From assembly GCA_019239415.1 (NCBI GenBank), contig JAFAZW010000035.1:1-64000 (forward strand): 64,000 nt of DNA, written 5' to 3'. The notes beneath the pieces were generated by a model, which worked only from the letters and a program-made list of their open reading frames with translations, was not told the origin of the DNA and did no database searches. The translations under genes were made by a program, and so were the position numbers. Each line of letters starts with the position of its first letter. The stretch's first letter is position 1. The DNA is from Alphaproteobacteria bacterium. GTDB taxonomy: Bacteria > Pseudomonadota > Alphaproteobacteria > Sphingomonadales > Sphingomonadaceae. Positions 10,281-18,928 of the stretch are shown in pieces.

Positions 10281-10508
10281 ATGCTGGAGCTGAGGCCGGA
10301 TTGCGAGCGCTGCGGGCGCGACCTGCCGCCGGACAGCGCGGAGGCGCGGATCTGCAGGTTCGAATGCACCTTCTGCGCGGCGTGCGTGGACGGGCCGCTC
10401 GCCGGGACCTGCCCCAATTGCGGCGGCAATTTCGAGCGGCGGCCGATCCGGCCGGCGGAGAAGCTGGCGCGCTACCCGGCCTCGACGCAGCGCAAGGGGC
10501 CGCGGTGA
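10281..10508 (+). CDS. DUF1272 small zinc-ribbon-like protein
   Basis: A 75-aa cytoplasmic protein matching DUF1272 over its whole length: it begins MLELRPDCERCGRDLP, then has ICRFECTFCAACV and CPNCGGNF, ending with RPIR. Seven cysteines in CxxC-type pairs make a zinc-binding fold very likely. The function of the family is unknown. Its stop overlaps the GTG start of thiD (GTGA), so translation is coupled. Confidence 0.85.
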   Translation: MLELRPDCERCGRDLPPDSAEARICRFECTFCAACVDGPLAGTCPNCGGNFERRPIRPAEKLARYPASTQRKGPR

Positions 10509-11290
10509 TCGAGGAAAGGCGGCCCCCGCCGCGCGTCCTCGTCGTCGCCGGCTCGGACAGCGGCGGCGGCGCCGGTATCCAGGCGGACATCAAGACGATC
10601 ACGATGCTGGGCGGCTTCGCGACGACCGCGATCACCGCCGTCACCGCGCAAAATACGCTCGGCGTCTCCGCGGTGATGCCGGTGCCCGCCGAGATGGTGC
10701 TCGCGCAGATCGACGCGGTGCTCTCCGACATCGGCGCGGACGCGGTGAAGATCGGGATGATCGGCTCGGCCGCGACCGCGGAGGCGGTGGCAGAGCGGCT
10801 GGCACGCGTGTCGGTACCGATCGTGTTCGACCCCGTGATGGTGGCGACGAGCGGCTCGGAACTGGCCGACGCCGCGACGATCGCGGCGTTCGGAAGGCTG
10901 ATGCGGATCGCCTCCGTGGTGACCCCCAACCTTCCCGAGCTCGCGGCGCTGGGCGGCGAGGAAGCGGTGCTCGCCCATGGCTGCCACCTGCTCGCCAAGG
11001 GTGGGCACGGCGAGGGTTGGGAAATCGTCGATGCGATCGTCTCGCCGGACGGGGCCCGCTGGGAGCTGCGCGGGAAGCGCTTCGACACCGAGGACACCCA
11101 CGGGACCGGCTGCACGATGGCCAGCGCGCTGGCCTGCGGCCTCGGTGCGGGGCTGTCGATCCAGCAGGCGTTCGAGCAGGCCGTGCGGTTCGTGCGGACC
11201 GCCATCCTCGAGGCGCCCGGCTTCGGCGGCGGCTGCGGCCCGATCGGCCACCAGGGCGTCACCGACTTTCGCTGGAACGATCTCGACTAA
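10505..11290 (+). CDS. thiD: Hydroxymethylpyrimidine/phosphomethylpyrimidine kinase ThiD
   Basis: Phosphorylates HMP and HMP-phosphate to HMP-diphosphate for thiamine synthesis or salvage (ribokinase-like fold). 261 aa from the GTG at 10505. The substrate loop AGSDSGGGAGIQADIK lies near the N-terminus. VFDPVMVATSG is in the middle, and the anion-hole/catalytic stretch THGTGCTMASALA contains the catalytic Cys/Asp region. No thiamin-pyrophosphate riboswitch is seen upstream, and no other thi genes are nearby. The gene follows DUF1272 with a 4-bp overlap. Confidence 0.95.
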   Translation: MIEERRPPPRVLVVAGSDSGGGAGIQADIKTITMLGGFATTAITAVTAQNTLGVSAVMPVPAEMVLAQIDAVLSDIGADAVKIGMIGSAATAEAVAERLARVSVPIVFDPVMVATSGSELADAATIAAFGRLMRIASVVTPNLPELAALGGEEAVLAHGCHLLAKGGHGEGWEIVDAIVSPDGARWELRGKRFDTEDTHGTGCTMASALACGLGAGLSIQQAFEQAVRFVRTAILEAPGFGGGCGPIGHQGVTDFRWNDLD

Positions 11291-11353
11291 TCCACAACTA
11301 CTTGCGCCGCACCCTCTATCCCGCACGCCGGGGGCCTCCTACACCATGCGGCC

Positions 11354-11993
11354 ATGGCCCGCCCCTGCTTCAAGCTCGAGAAGATCCATCCGGAGCCGCT
11401 CGCCGGGGTGGACGAGGCGGGGTGCGCGCCGCTCGCCGGGCCGGTGGTGGCGGCGGCGGTGGTGCTCGACCGCACCCGCTTCCCGCGCGGCATCGACGAT
11501 TCGAAGGTCGTCCCGGCGAAGGAGCGCGAGGCGATCTGCGCCCGGCTGTACAAGGTGGCGCGGGTCGGCGTCGGCATGGCTTCGGTCGAGGAGATCGACC
11601 GGCTCAACATCTACTGGGCGCGGATGCTGGCGATGAGCCGCGCGGTCGATGCGCTCGGGTTCGAGCCGGCGATGGTGCTGGTCGACGGGAATCGCTGCCC
11701 GAAATGGCAGCGCCCGTCGCTGGCGATCGTCGACGGCGACGCCAAGTGCCGCTCGATCGCCGCCGCCTCGATCGTCGCCAAGGTGACCCGCGACCGCATC
11801 ATGGCCGAGCATGCCCGCGACTGGCCGGGTTATGGCTGGGAGCGCAACAAGGGCTATGGCACGCCCGAGCATCATGAGGGGTTGGCGAAGCACGGCCTGA
11901 CCCCGCTCCACCGCCGCAGCTTCGCGCCGGTGCGGGCGCTGATGGCGAGTGCGGGCGGCCCGGCGGCGATGCCGCAGCAGTTGCTGGACCTCT

Positions 11994-11995
<2 letters not shown>
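11354..11995 (+). CDS. rnhB: Ribonuclease HII
   Basis: Removes misincorporated ribonucleotides and RNA primers from DNA. 213 aa. The catalytic signature is GVDEAGCAPLAGPVVAA at residues 18-34, with the Asp-Glu pair kept but the usual Arg-Gly after GVDEAG replaced by Cys-Ala. The third and fourth acidic residues are in VLVDGN and the DAKCRSIAAASIVAKV helix. The C-terminus has GYGTPEHHEGLAKHG. The stop codon lies in the first GANTC site of the cluster that precedes ccrM. Confidence 0.95.
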
Positions 11996-13316
<1,321 letters not shown>

Positions 13317-13423
13317 GCTCGGCCCGGCGCAATCGTTAAGCCGCCAAAATGGACGAGAGTTGCGTTTAGCCACTCGACAGAATCGCCAAAGCGTAGCAGA
13401 TTGGCCTCGGCGATCGTCCCTTC

Positions 13424-13620
13424 ACGCCTAACGCCTGCGCGCCTTTGACCACGGGAGACGTGTGGGAGCCCCTTTAGGCGTCGAAGGGCCCGGCCATATG
13501 CCATGCCCCACATGGCGGTTCGGGCCATCGGAGACACTCAGTTACCCTGCTGACCTTCGAAAAGAGGCGGTCGCCACCTCTTTCCCTCGCGCTCTCTCTG
13601 CGGAACGCCCGCCTGCGGGC
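13424..13620 (+). ncRNA. Candidate structured RNA between ccrM and folP
   Basis: The 359-bp gap between ccrM and folP has no gene but several strong helices in order. ACGCCTAA (13424) pairs with TTAGGCGT (13474). GGCCCG (13487) pairs with CGGGCC (13521), enclosing GCCATG/CATGGC. AAAGAGG (13561) pairs with CCTCTTT (13577). GCCCGC (13607) pairs with GCGGGC (13615), a terminator-like hairpin. Several single-stranded joints are AT-containing. This looks like a roughly 200-nt RNA on the plus strand, perhaps 6S-like. I cannot match it to a family and the strand is inferred from the final hairpin. Confidence 0.35.
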
Positions 13621-13675
13621 TTGATCTGCGCCTTCACCGCGGCGAACAGCGGGTACGGGAAAAGCGGAGGCGCGG

Positions 13676-14755
13676 GTGTCGGAACGTCATTATCTGCGGC
13701 CGGTGGGCTTCGTCGACGCGCCGTTCGGGCTCGACGGCCAGGTCGCGCGGCTCGCCGGCGGGCTCGGCTGGTTCTCGGCGGTCGAGATCGCCGCGGTCGC
13801 CGGCGGCCGGATCGTGGGGGTCGAGCTTGTCCCGATTTCGGACGCCGCGGCGGCGGCCGAGCGGCTCGGCCTCGGCGAGACCTGGCGCAACCTGGTCGCG
13901 CCGCGGGCGCCGCTGACGCTCGGCGCGCGGGTGGTGCGGCTCGACCAGCCCCAGGTCGTCGGCATCGTCAACGCGACTCCGGACAGCTTCTCGGACGGCG
14001 GCCGTTTCGCCGGGGCGGACGATGCCGCCGAGGCCGGCCACCGGATGGCCGCCGCCGGCGCCGCGATCATCGACGTCGGCGGCGAATCGACCCGGCCGGG
14101 CGCGAAGCCGGTGTGGGAGGGCGACGAGATCGCCCGCGTCGAGCCGGTGATCCGCTCGCTCGCCGCCGCGGGCGCGGCCGTGTCCATCGATACGCGCAAG
14201 GCGGCGGTGATGGCGGCGGCGCTGGCGGCGGGGGCGGCGATGGTCAACGACGTGTCCGCCCTGACCTTCGACCCGCGGTCGGCGGCGGCGGTGGCGGCGG
14301 CGGCGTGCCCGGTGGTGCTGATGCACCATCTCGGCACCCCCGAGACGATGCAGGCAGCGCCCGCCTATGACGACCCGGTCCTGTTCGCCGTCTACGACTG
14401 GCTGGCCGCGCGCGTCGCGGCGGCCGAGGCGGCGGGGATCGCCCGCGCGCGGATCGTCGTCGACCCCGGCCTCGGCTTCGGCAAGACGGTGCAGCACAAC
14501 CTCCAGCTGCTGAACGGCCTTGCCATGCTCCACGGCCTCGGCTGCGCGGTGATGGTCGGCGCCAGCCGCAAGCGGATGATCGGCGCGCTGTCGGGCGAAG
14601 CGGGGGTCGACGAGCGGCTGGCGGGCTCGCTCGCGCTGGCACTCAAGGCGGCCGGGCAGGGGGCGCAGCTGCTGCGCGTCCACGACGTGCCGGAGACGGT
14701 GCAGGCGCTCCGGGTCTGGCGGGGGCTGAGGGACGCGGCGCTGGCGCCGCAGTGA
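13676..14755 (+). CDS. folP: Dihydropteroate synthase FolP
   Basis: Condenses p-aminobenzoate with hydroxymethyldihydropterin diphosphate in folate synthesis; it is the sulfonamide target. 359 aa from GTG 13676. The core TIM barrel starts at about residue 90 with VVGIVNATPDSFSDGG, then IDVGGESTRPGA, VSIDTRK, MHHLGTPETMQ, and DPGLGFGKT. The roughly 85-residue N-terminal extension (begins MSERHYLRPVGFVDAPFG) is longer than the textbook enzyme, and I believe it is shared by sphingomonad homologues. It stands alone, with the structured gap upstream. Confidence 0.95.
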   Translation: MSERHYLRPVGFVDAPFGLDGQVARLAGGLGWFSAVEIAAVAGGRIVGVELVPISDAAAAAERLGLGETWRNLVAPRAPLTLGARVVRLDQPQVVGIVNATPDSFSDGGRFAGADDAAEAGHRMAAAGAAIIDVGGESTRPGAKPVWEGDEIARVEPVIRSLAAAGAAVSIDTRKAAVMAAALAAGAAMVNDVSALTFDPRSAAAVAAAACPVVLMHHLGTPETMQAAPAYDDPVLFAVYDWLAARVAAAEAAGIARARIVVDPGLGFGKTVQHNLQLLNGLAMLHGLGCAVMVGASRKRMIGALSGEAGVDERLAGSLALALKAAGQGAQLLRVHDVPETVQALRVWRGLRDAALAPQ

Positions 14756-14828
14756 GGGAAATAGAGCGCGGACGATTCGAGCAGAACCATCCCCGCATCC
14801 ACCTTTTCCGTTTAGCGCGATGGCTTGA

Positions 14829-14864
14829 AGAAGGTGGATCCCGGATCAGATCCGGGGCGACGTT
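14829..14864. repeat. Half copy of the CCCCGGACTTGAT-type palindrome
   Basis: GAAGGTGGATCCCGGATCAG followed by ATCCGGGGCGACG matches one arm of the repeat at 20428-20512. It lies in the gap after folP. Confidence 0.6.
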
Positions 14865-14884
14865 CAACGCGAACGCATCGCCCG

Positions 14885-15037
14885 CTATTTCCTGTGGCTG
14901 TCGGCGACGATCTCGATCGGCTGTGCCGCCTGGCGGCGCGCGCGGCGGCGGGAGCGCAGGACGAGGATGCGGGCGGCGGCGATCGCGGCGATCACCGCAA
15001 GGATCAGGAGGTAGGCGATGAGCTTGCGCGTCTCCAT
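14885..15037 (-). CDS. Small single-span membrane protein, unknown function
   Basis: A 50-aa protein from ATG 15037: METRK, one hydrophobic helix LIAYLLILAVIAAIAAARIL, then an Arg-rich cytoplasmic tail and a short polar end. An upstream in-frame start at 15073 would add 12 polar residues. It is divergent from the SDR gene and convergent with folP. The helix and positive tail look like a genuine small membrane protein, but no family is recognised. Confidence 0.45.
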   Translation of the reverse strand: METRKLIAYLLILAVIAAIAAARILVLRSRRRARRQAAQPIEIVADSHRK

Positions 15038-15147
15038 GGCGGGCCGATGCGTCCTTTCCGATCCGTTGCTCAAGTGAACTTAGTGCAATGCAGCATAAGC
15101 TACCACACCTGCTTTCGGCTTGGGGCCGCGGCTGCTAGCCTCCGCCG

Positions 15148-15903
15148 ATGAGCGACTTCCACAACGCCGTCGCACTCGTTTCGGGTGCAGCCTCCGGCAT
15201 CGGCGCCGCCACCGCCGCCCGGCTCGCCGCCGGCGGAGCGCGCAAGCTGATCCTCGTCGACACCGACGAGGACCGGCTGCGCGACTTCGCCTTCACCCTG
15301 CCGTGCGAGCGGCAGCCGCTGATCGGCGACGTCGCCGACCCCGAGCTGTGGCGCGAGGCGGACCTCACCGGCCTCACCCACGCGGCGGTCAATGCCGGCA
15401 TCGGCGCCGGCGCGCCGATCCTGGACGCGAGCTTCGAGGACTGGCGGCGGGTGCTGTCGGTCAACCTCCACGCCGCCTTCCTGACGCTCCAGGCCGCGAT
15501 GCGGGCGATGCAGGGGCGCGGCGGCAGCATCGTCCTCACCGCCTCGGTCGCGGGGCTGAAGGCGGAGGCCGGCATCGCCGCCTACGGCGCGTCGAAGGCG
15601 GCCGTCATCCACCTCGCGCGGATCGCCGCGAAGGAAGGCGGGCCGCTCGGCATCCGCGTCAACGCGATCGCGCCGGGCGGCGTCGAGACGCCGATCTGGC
15701 ACGGGGTGCCGATGTTCGCCCAGCTCGTCGAGCGCACCGGCAGCGAGGCGGCGGCCTTCCAGGCGATGGGCGCGGCGGCGGGCGGGGCAGGGCGGTTCGC
15801 GCGGCCCGAGGAGATTGCCGGCCAGATCGCCTTCCTGCTTTCCGACGCCGCCGCCTTCGTCACCGGCGCCTGCCTCGTCAGCGACGGCGGATATAGTTTG
15901 TAG
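15148..15903 (+). CDS. SDR-family oxidoreductase
   Basis: A 251-aa NAD(P)-dependent classical short-chain dehydrogenase. The nucleotide motif SGAASGIGAATA is at about residues 12-23, NAGIGAGAPI in the middle, a serine strand GGSIVLTASVAG, and the active-site YGASK. The C-terminus AAFVTGACLVSDGGYSL is typical. An acidic residue after the second strand (VDTDEDR) favours NAD over NADP. No pathway neighbours help to name the substrate. Confidence 0.88.
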   Translation: MSDFHNAVALVSGAASGIGAATAARLAAGGARKLILVDTDEDRLRDFAFTLPCERQPLIGDVADPELWREADLTGLTHAAVNAGIGAGAPILDASFEDWRRVLSVNLHAAFLTLQAAMRAMQGRGGSIVLTASVAGLKAEAGIAAYGASKAAVIHLARIAAKEGGPLGIRVNAIAPGGVETPIWHGVPMFAQLVERTGSEAAAFQAMGAAAGGAGRFARPEEIAGQIAFLLSDAAAFVTGACLVSDGGYSL

Positions 15904-15926
15904 GGACGCGGCGGGGCGGCGCGGGT

Positions 15927-15990
15927 GGGGACAGTCACCGGCCCCGCAGGCTGTGCGAATCGGTTCGGCCCTTGAGGCCGGTGACTGTCC
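15927..15990. repeat. Palindromic repeat of the GGGGACAGTCAC family
   Basis: Inverted repeat GGGGACAGTCACCGGCC (15927-15943) and GGCCGGTGACTGTCC (15976-15990) just after the SDR stop. It is a short variant of the nested elements at 33241, 49419 and 54619. Confidence 0.75.
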
Positions 15991-16056
15991 TTCGCGAGTC
16001 GGCCGAATCGCGGCTTTCGGCACCCGCCGGATTTATTTGCGCGCGCGATTTTCCTG

Positions 16057-16151
16057 TAGGCGATGTCCTATTTTCGGCGGTTAAGCGGGAAGAATAGGAA
16101 ATCTCCTATCTGGAAAAAGCGCTTGACAGCGTCACGCTCACATGGCACAAT
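16057..16151 (+). promoter_or_regulatory. Strong promoter with paired palindromes, twin of the GTA promoter
   Basis: In order: TAGGC-GATG-TCCTA (16057-16070), AATAGGA-AATC-TCCTAT (16093-16109), TTGACA (16123-16128), a 17-bp spacer, then CACAAT (16146-16151). The two palindromes are 38 bp apart centre to centre, and the second lies 21.5 bp before the -35. Both distances are identical in the promoter of the GTA cluster at 52938-53032. The first transcribed bases (TCATCGTCGAAAAGTG) are conserved too. The palindromes are probably activator or repressor sites. Confidence 0.75.
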
Positions 16152-16203
16152 CCTGTCATCGTCGAAAAGTGTGTCCGCAGGGCAGCTGCCCGCCGCCCGC
16201 CGC

Positions 16204-16296
16204 GTGAAGGGGGACGCCTGCTTCCTCAGGAGGTTGCGGGGGCGCGTGGGGAGGCTGGTGAAGCGTAAGCCGGTGGCGAGGGAGAACGATGGCTGA
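16204..16296 (+). CDS. Possible 30-aa basic leader ORF
   Basis: GTG-started ORF of 30 codons, rich in Arg/Lys (ends VKRKPVARENDG), the first frame after the strong promoter. Its end overlaps ATG 16289. Support is only position and the KPV motif that recurs at the end of the 40-aa ORF at 16309. It may be a leader peptide or chance. Confidence 0.25.
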   Translation: MKGDACFLRRLRGRVGRLVKRKPVARENDG

Positions 16297-16402
16297 CCTG
16301 GTGTTGCGATGGCTGCCCGCGCAACTCCCGTTAGGCGTACGGCTCCTCCTGTTGGCGGTAATTTTGCCAGGCGCAGGCGTCGCTTCTGGGGCATCAGGCT
16401 GA
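16289..16402 (+). CDS. Possible 37-aa hydrophobic peptide ORF
   Basis: ATG 16289 has a good Shine-Dalgarno sequence (GAGGGAGA). The product has one membrane span (GVRLLLLAVILPGAGVA) and a short N-terminal amphipathic part. It overlaps the 40-aa ORF at 16309 in another frame, so either only one is real or both are made. The good ribosome site favours this one, and the chain of overlaps favours the other. Confidence 0.35.
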   Translation: MADLVLRWLPAQLPLGVRLLLLAVILPGAGVASGASG

Positions 16403-16431
16403 GGTACAAGCCGGTGGAGAAGCCGGAGTGA
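16309..16431 (+). CDS. Tiny basic ORF (40 aa), first member of GTGA-linked chain
   Basis: ATG 16309, 40 aa, with an Arg-rich middle (FARRRRRFWGIRLRYK) and the end KPVEKPE. Its stop shares the GTGA with the next ORF. A second, decayed copy of the same end (QPVEQPE followed by a mutated overlap) lies at about 16818-16840. That recurrence is the main evidence that this frame is translated. No family is recognised. Confidence 0.4.
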   Translation: MAARATPVRRTAPPVGGNFARRRRRFWGIRLRYKPVEKPE

Positions 16432-16547
16432 CGCACGATCAGATGGCCTATGCGGCGTTGTTCGGGCTCGTGTGCCTTGTAGCCGTGCTGGTGGACATAC
16501 GGCAGCAGCTCAGGCGGATCGCGGACGCGGTGGGGAAGCCGGAGTGA
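16428..16547 (+). CDS. Tiny single-span membrane protein (39 aa)
   Basis: GTG start at 16428 overlapping the previous stop (GTGA). MTHDQMAYAALFGLVCLVAV gives one hydrophobic helix, then a charged amphipathic tail DIRQQLRRIADAVGKPE. It overlaps the next ORF by another GTGA. The size and topology resemble small phage-type membrane peptides (holin-like or regulatory), but this is inference. Confidence 0.5.
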   Translation: MTHDQMAYAALFGLVCLVAVLVDIRQQLRRIADAVGKPE

Positions 16548-16687
16548 GATGGATCGAACTGGAGCCCGAACCGCCTGAAGGAGGCTTGAAGATCAGCGCC
16601 AACCGGCTCGGTTGCATAACCCTGTGCGCCGCCTTGGCCCTCCTAGCGGGGCTTGCCTCTTACGGGGTCTACCGCCTCATTTACTGA
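16544..16687 (+). CDS. Tiny single-span membrane protein (47 aa)
   Basis: GTG 16544 overlaps the stop of the 39-aa ORF. It has a polar, Pro/Glu-rich N-terminus (MRWIELEPEPPEGGLK) followed by one C-terminal membrane helix (ITLCAALALLAGLASYGVY). It is the last member of the coupled chain under the 16057-16151 promoter. I do not recognise a family. Translation coupling and shared topology with its neighbour argue for a real operon of membrane micropeptides. Confidence 0.5.
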   Translation: MRWIELEPEPPEGGLKISANRLGCITLCAALALLAGLASYGVYRLIY

Positions 16688-16712
16688 GTGGGTTTGCAAA
16701 CTCCACGATCGC

Positions 16713-16742
16713 GACAATCCTGTCATCGTCGAAAAGTGCGTC
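16713..16742 (+). promoter_or_regulatory. Partial third copy of the promoter/leader
   Basis: GACAATCCTGTCATCGTCGA followed by AAAGTGCGTCC repeats the -10 and first transcribed bases of the promoters at 16057 and 52938, but the -35 and both palindromes are missing. It is probably the left end of a decayed duplication whose ORF (ATG 16751) also ends in a QPVEQPE motif. Confidence 0.55.
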
Positions 16743-16836
16743 CCGGGCTCATGTACGTCGGGTCCGCCCCCGACGATCCGGCGCGGCAGAGGGGCGCGGG
16801 AAAGCGGGTGCCGCACCAGCCGGTGGAGCAGCCCGA

Positions 16837-17255
16837 GCGAGGATCGCCTTCGCCCTGTTCGCCCTCGCCCTGGGCGGCGCGCCGGCGATGGCCGATCCGC
16901 CGCTGCCGCGTCCGGATTACCTCGCTTCCCTCCCCGAGCGGCAATGGGCTTTCGCCGAGAAGCTCTGGGAGGAGCGGCGGCCTTGCACGCCGCAGCTTTG
17001 CGAGGCCGGCTACCGCGGTGGCGCCCTGCTTGTGTCGGTCGTCAGGGGCCTGAACTACTTTCAGGCCGTCGCCGGGGTGAAAGGCTGCGCGACGGTCAGC
17101 GAGGAGCGTGTGCGGGCAGACCATCCTGCCCGAGCGACCGCGCAACGGCGCCTCGCCATCGTGTCCAAGCTCGCGGTCGGCGTGGCCGCGGCCGTGCGAT
17201 CCGCGTGCGAGGTGCGCGCGCATCCCCGGAGACGGCGCGGCTGCGGGCGCTGTGA
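16837..17255 (+). pseudogene. Decayed secreted-protein gene with lost start codon
   Basis: The frame from 16837 reads a near-perfect signal peptide (RIAFALFALALGGAPAMA) and a mature protein with LPERQWAFAEKLWEERRPC and QLCEAGYRGG. The codon where the start should be is GCG. GTG there would recreate a GTGA overlap with the upstream ORF ending QPVEQPE, exactly as in the neighbouring chain, so one T-to-C change removed a stop and a start together. Near 17215 a GCGCGCGC run appears to have gained two bases. Without them the protein would end SPETARLRAL. As it stands, the frame runs on into a repeat at 17343. Confidence 0.4.
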
Positions 17256-17321
17256 CCGGGGCGGGGCTGTCAAGGCCATGCTCGCCACGAAGACGGCCGA
17301 CGGCAAAGCGCGGTGGGCAGT

Positions 17322-17631
17322 TCAGTGCACTGTCACCGTATGAGATACCTACTACGGTGACAGTGCATTCAATTCGCCGGGACCGCGGCCGCGCGCGGCT
17401 GGCGGCGTAGCGGCCGGGCGCAGTTAGGTGCACTGTCGAGGACTGGCGCGGCTGGGAGCGGGGGGTCGCGGGAGAGTTCAGTGCACTGTCACCGTATGAG
17501 GTGCTTATTACGGTGACAGTGCATTTAATTCGCCGGGGGCGATCAGGTGCACTGTCAGCGGAATTGCTGGGCCGCCGGGAGTTAAGTGCACTGTCACCGT
17601 ATGAGATGCTTACTACGGTGACAGTGCACTC
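17322..17631. repeat. Three full and two half copies of AGTGCACTGTCACCG palindrome
   Basis: Full copies are at 17322-17371, 17477-17530 and 17582-17631. Each has AGTGCACTGTCACCGTA, about 12 variable bases, then TACGGTGACAGTGCA(C/T)T. Half copies (GGTGCACTGTC) are at 17427 and 17546. Further copies are at 20289-20343, 20579-20634 and 48394-48450. Arms of 15-17 bases would form strong hairpins. No gene lies between 17256 and 17860. Confidence 0.9.
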
Positions 17632-17860
17632 AGCATGCCCAAGCATGATCGTTTCCTCGGGATCGCGTCACGGCTACCGCCATGCTGAACGTCTTTCAGC
17701 GCCCAGGGTGGACACGGCAGAGCGGGTGGAGACCTGGACCGTGAAACAAGTTCAGGGTGACGGCAGCGGCGCGGCCGCGCCGGTGCTTCATCCTGAGGCG
17801 ATCGAGCTCGAGGCGAGTGAAAGTACATGTCCCCTGGCGGGTGGAAGTGAGGTCCCTCCA
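17632..17860. other. Gap without a recognisable gene
   Basis: About 230 bp between the last palindrome and the hydrolase stop. It contains one GAAAGTACATGTCCCC arm (17820-17835) of the GGGACA repeat family and nothing else I can support. Confidence 0.5.
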
Positions 17861-18928
17861 TCAGCGGTCGAATGTCTTCAGGAAGCGGACGAGGCCGGTC
17901 ATGTAGGCGTCCTGGTCGTCGTACATCGCCATGTGGCTGCCGTTGGGGGCGAGGAGGAACTCGCCCTTCGGAAGGCGGCGTGCCATCCCCGCCATCCAGT
18001 TCGGGTCCATCGTGTCGTGGGTGGCGCCGATCACCAGCGTCGGGACGGCGATGCGGTGGAGGTCGGCCGAGCGGTCCCAACGTTCGAGGACGCCGCTCGC
18101 GGCCAGCTCGCTCGGGCCCTGCATCAGCGTGTAGACGTGGGCGTTGACGCGGTTCATTGAGCGCAGCACCGGCTCGGGCCAGGCGGCGAACGGCCGGCGC
18201 AGGAAATGCCGTTCGTAATGCATCGGGATCAACGTGCCCATGTAGCGCGGGTCGTCGGTCTTGCGCGCCGCCTCCAGCGCTTTGACGAGGGCGAGCTGCT
18301 TCGGGTCCATCGCCGGCATCAGCACCGTCGCGGCGTAGCGGTTGTAGGCGGGCACCGAGTCCATCATGTTCGAGATCACCAGGCATTTGAGGTTGGCCTG
18401 GTATTTGAGGGCATATTCGATCGCGAGCAGGCCGCCCCAGCTGTGGCCGAACAGGCAGAAGTTCGACGCGTCGAGGCCGAGCGCCGTCCTGACCTGCTCG
18501 ACCTCCTCGACGAAGCGCGCCGTCTGCCACAGCCGGTCGTCGTCGGGGCGGTCGGAGAGCCCGGCGCCGAGCTGGTCGTAGTAGAAATATTCGATGCCGG
18601 CGGCGGGGAGGAAGCTGTCCATCGCCTCGAGATAATCGTGGCCCATGGCGGGGCCGCCGTGGAGGAGCAGGACCTTGAGGCGCGGGTTGTTGCCGACGCG
18701 CCTGGTCCAGACGTGGAACCGGCCGGCAGGGGTGGCGACCTCGACCATCCTGGCGCCGCCGCTCCACGCGTCGGGACGGCCGGCGCGGCTGTAATAGTCG
18801 GGCGCAGGCCCGGCGGCGGCGGCGGCGGGGGCGCCCGCGAGGAGCGGCACCAGCAGGAGGAGGGCGGCGAGGGCGGAGCCTGTCTTCTGGTGCAGGGAAG
18901 CTGCGGCGCGAACGGCAGGTCTGCTCAT
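17861..18928 (-). CDS. Secreted proline-iminopeptidase-like alpha/beta hydrolase
   Basis: A 355-aa alpha/beta-hydrolase resembling proline iminopeptidases: oxyanion region LLLHGGPAMGHDYLE, nucleophile elbow GHSWGG, acid in GATHDTMDPNW and histidine in PNGSHMAMYDD. A long N-terminal signal (AALLLLVPLLAGAPAAAAA) sends it to the periplasm. It probably trims N-terminal residues from short peptides. ATG 18928 overlaps the stop of the upstream secreted protein gene (ATGA), so the two form an operon. Confidence 0.85.
   Translation of the reverse strand: MSRPAVRAAASLHQKTGSALAALLLLVPLLAGAPAAAAAGPAPDYYSRAGRPDAWSGGARMVEVATPAGRFHVWTRRVGNNPRLKVLLLHGGPAMGHDYLEAMDSFLPAAGIEYFYYDQLGAGLSDRPDDDRLWQTARFVEEVEQVRTALGLDASNFCLFGHSWGGLLAIEYALKYQANLKCLVISNMMDSVPAYNRYAATVLMPAMDPKQLALVKALEAARKTDDPRYMGTLIPMHYERHFLRRPFAAWPEPVLRSMNRVNAHVYTLMQGPSELAASGVLERWDRSADLHRIAVPTLVIGATHDTMDPNWMAGMARRLPKGEFLLAPNGSHMAMYDDQDAYMTGLVRFLKTFDR

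Noticed and set aside
10258-10504. TPP riboswitch upstream of thiD
   Set aside because: The DUF1272 gene fills the space, and no CUGAGA or THI-box elements are visible.
13317-13675. tmRNA, RNase P or SRP RNA in the ccrM-folP gap
   Set aside because: No CCA-type acceptor with tag reading frame, no GAAAGTCCGGGC-like core, and no GGTCAGG-type SRP tip. It is kept only as an unnamed structured RNA.
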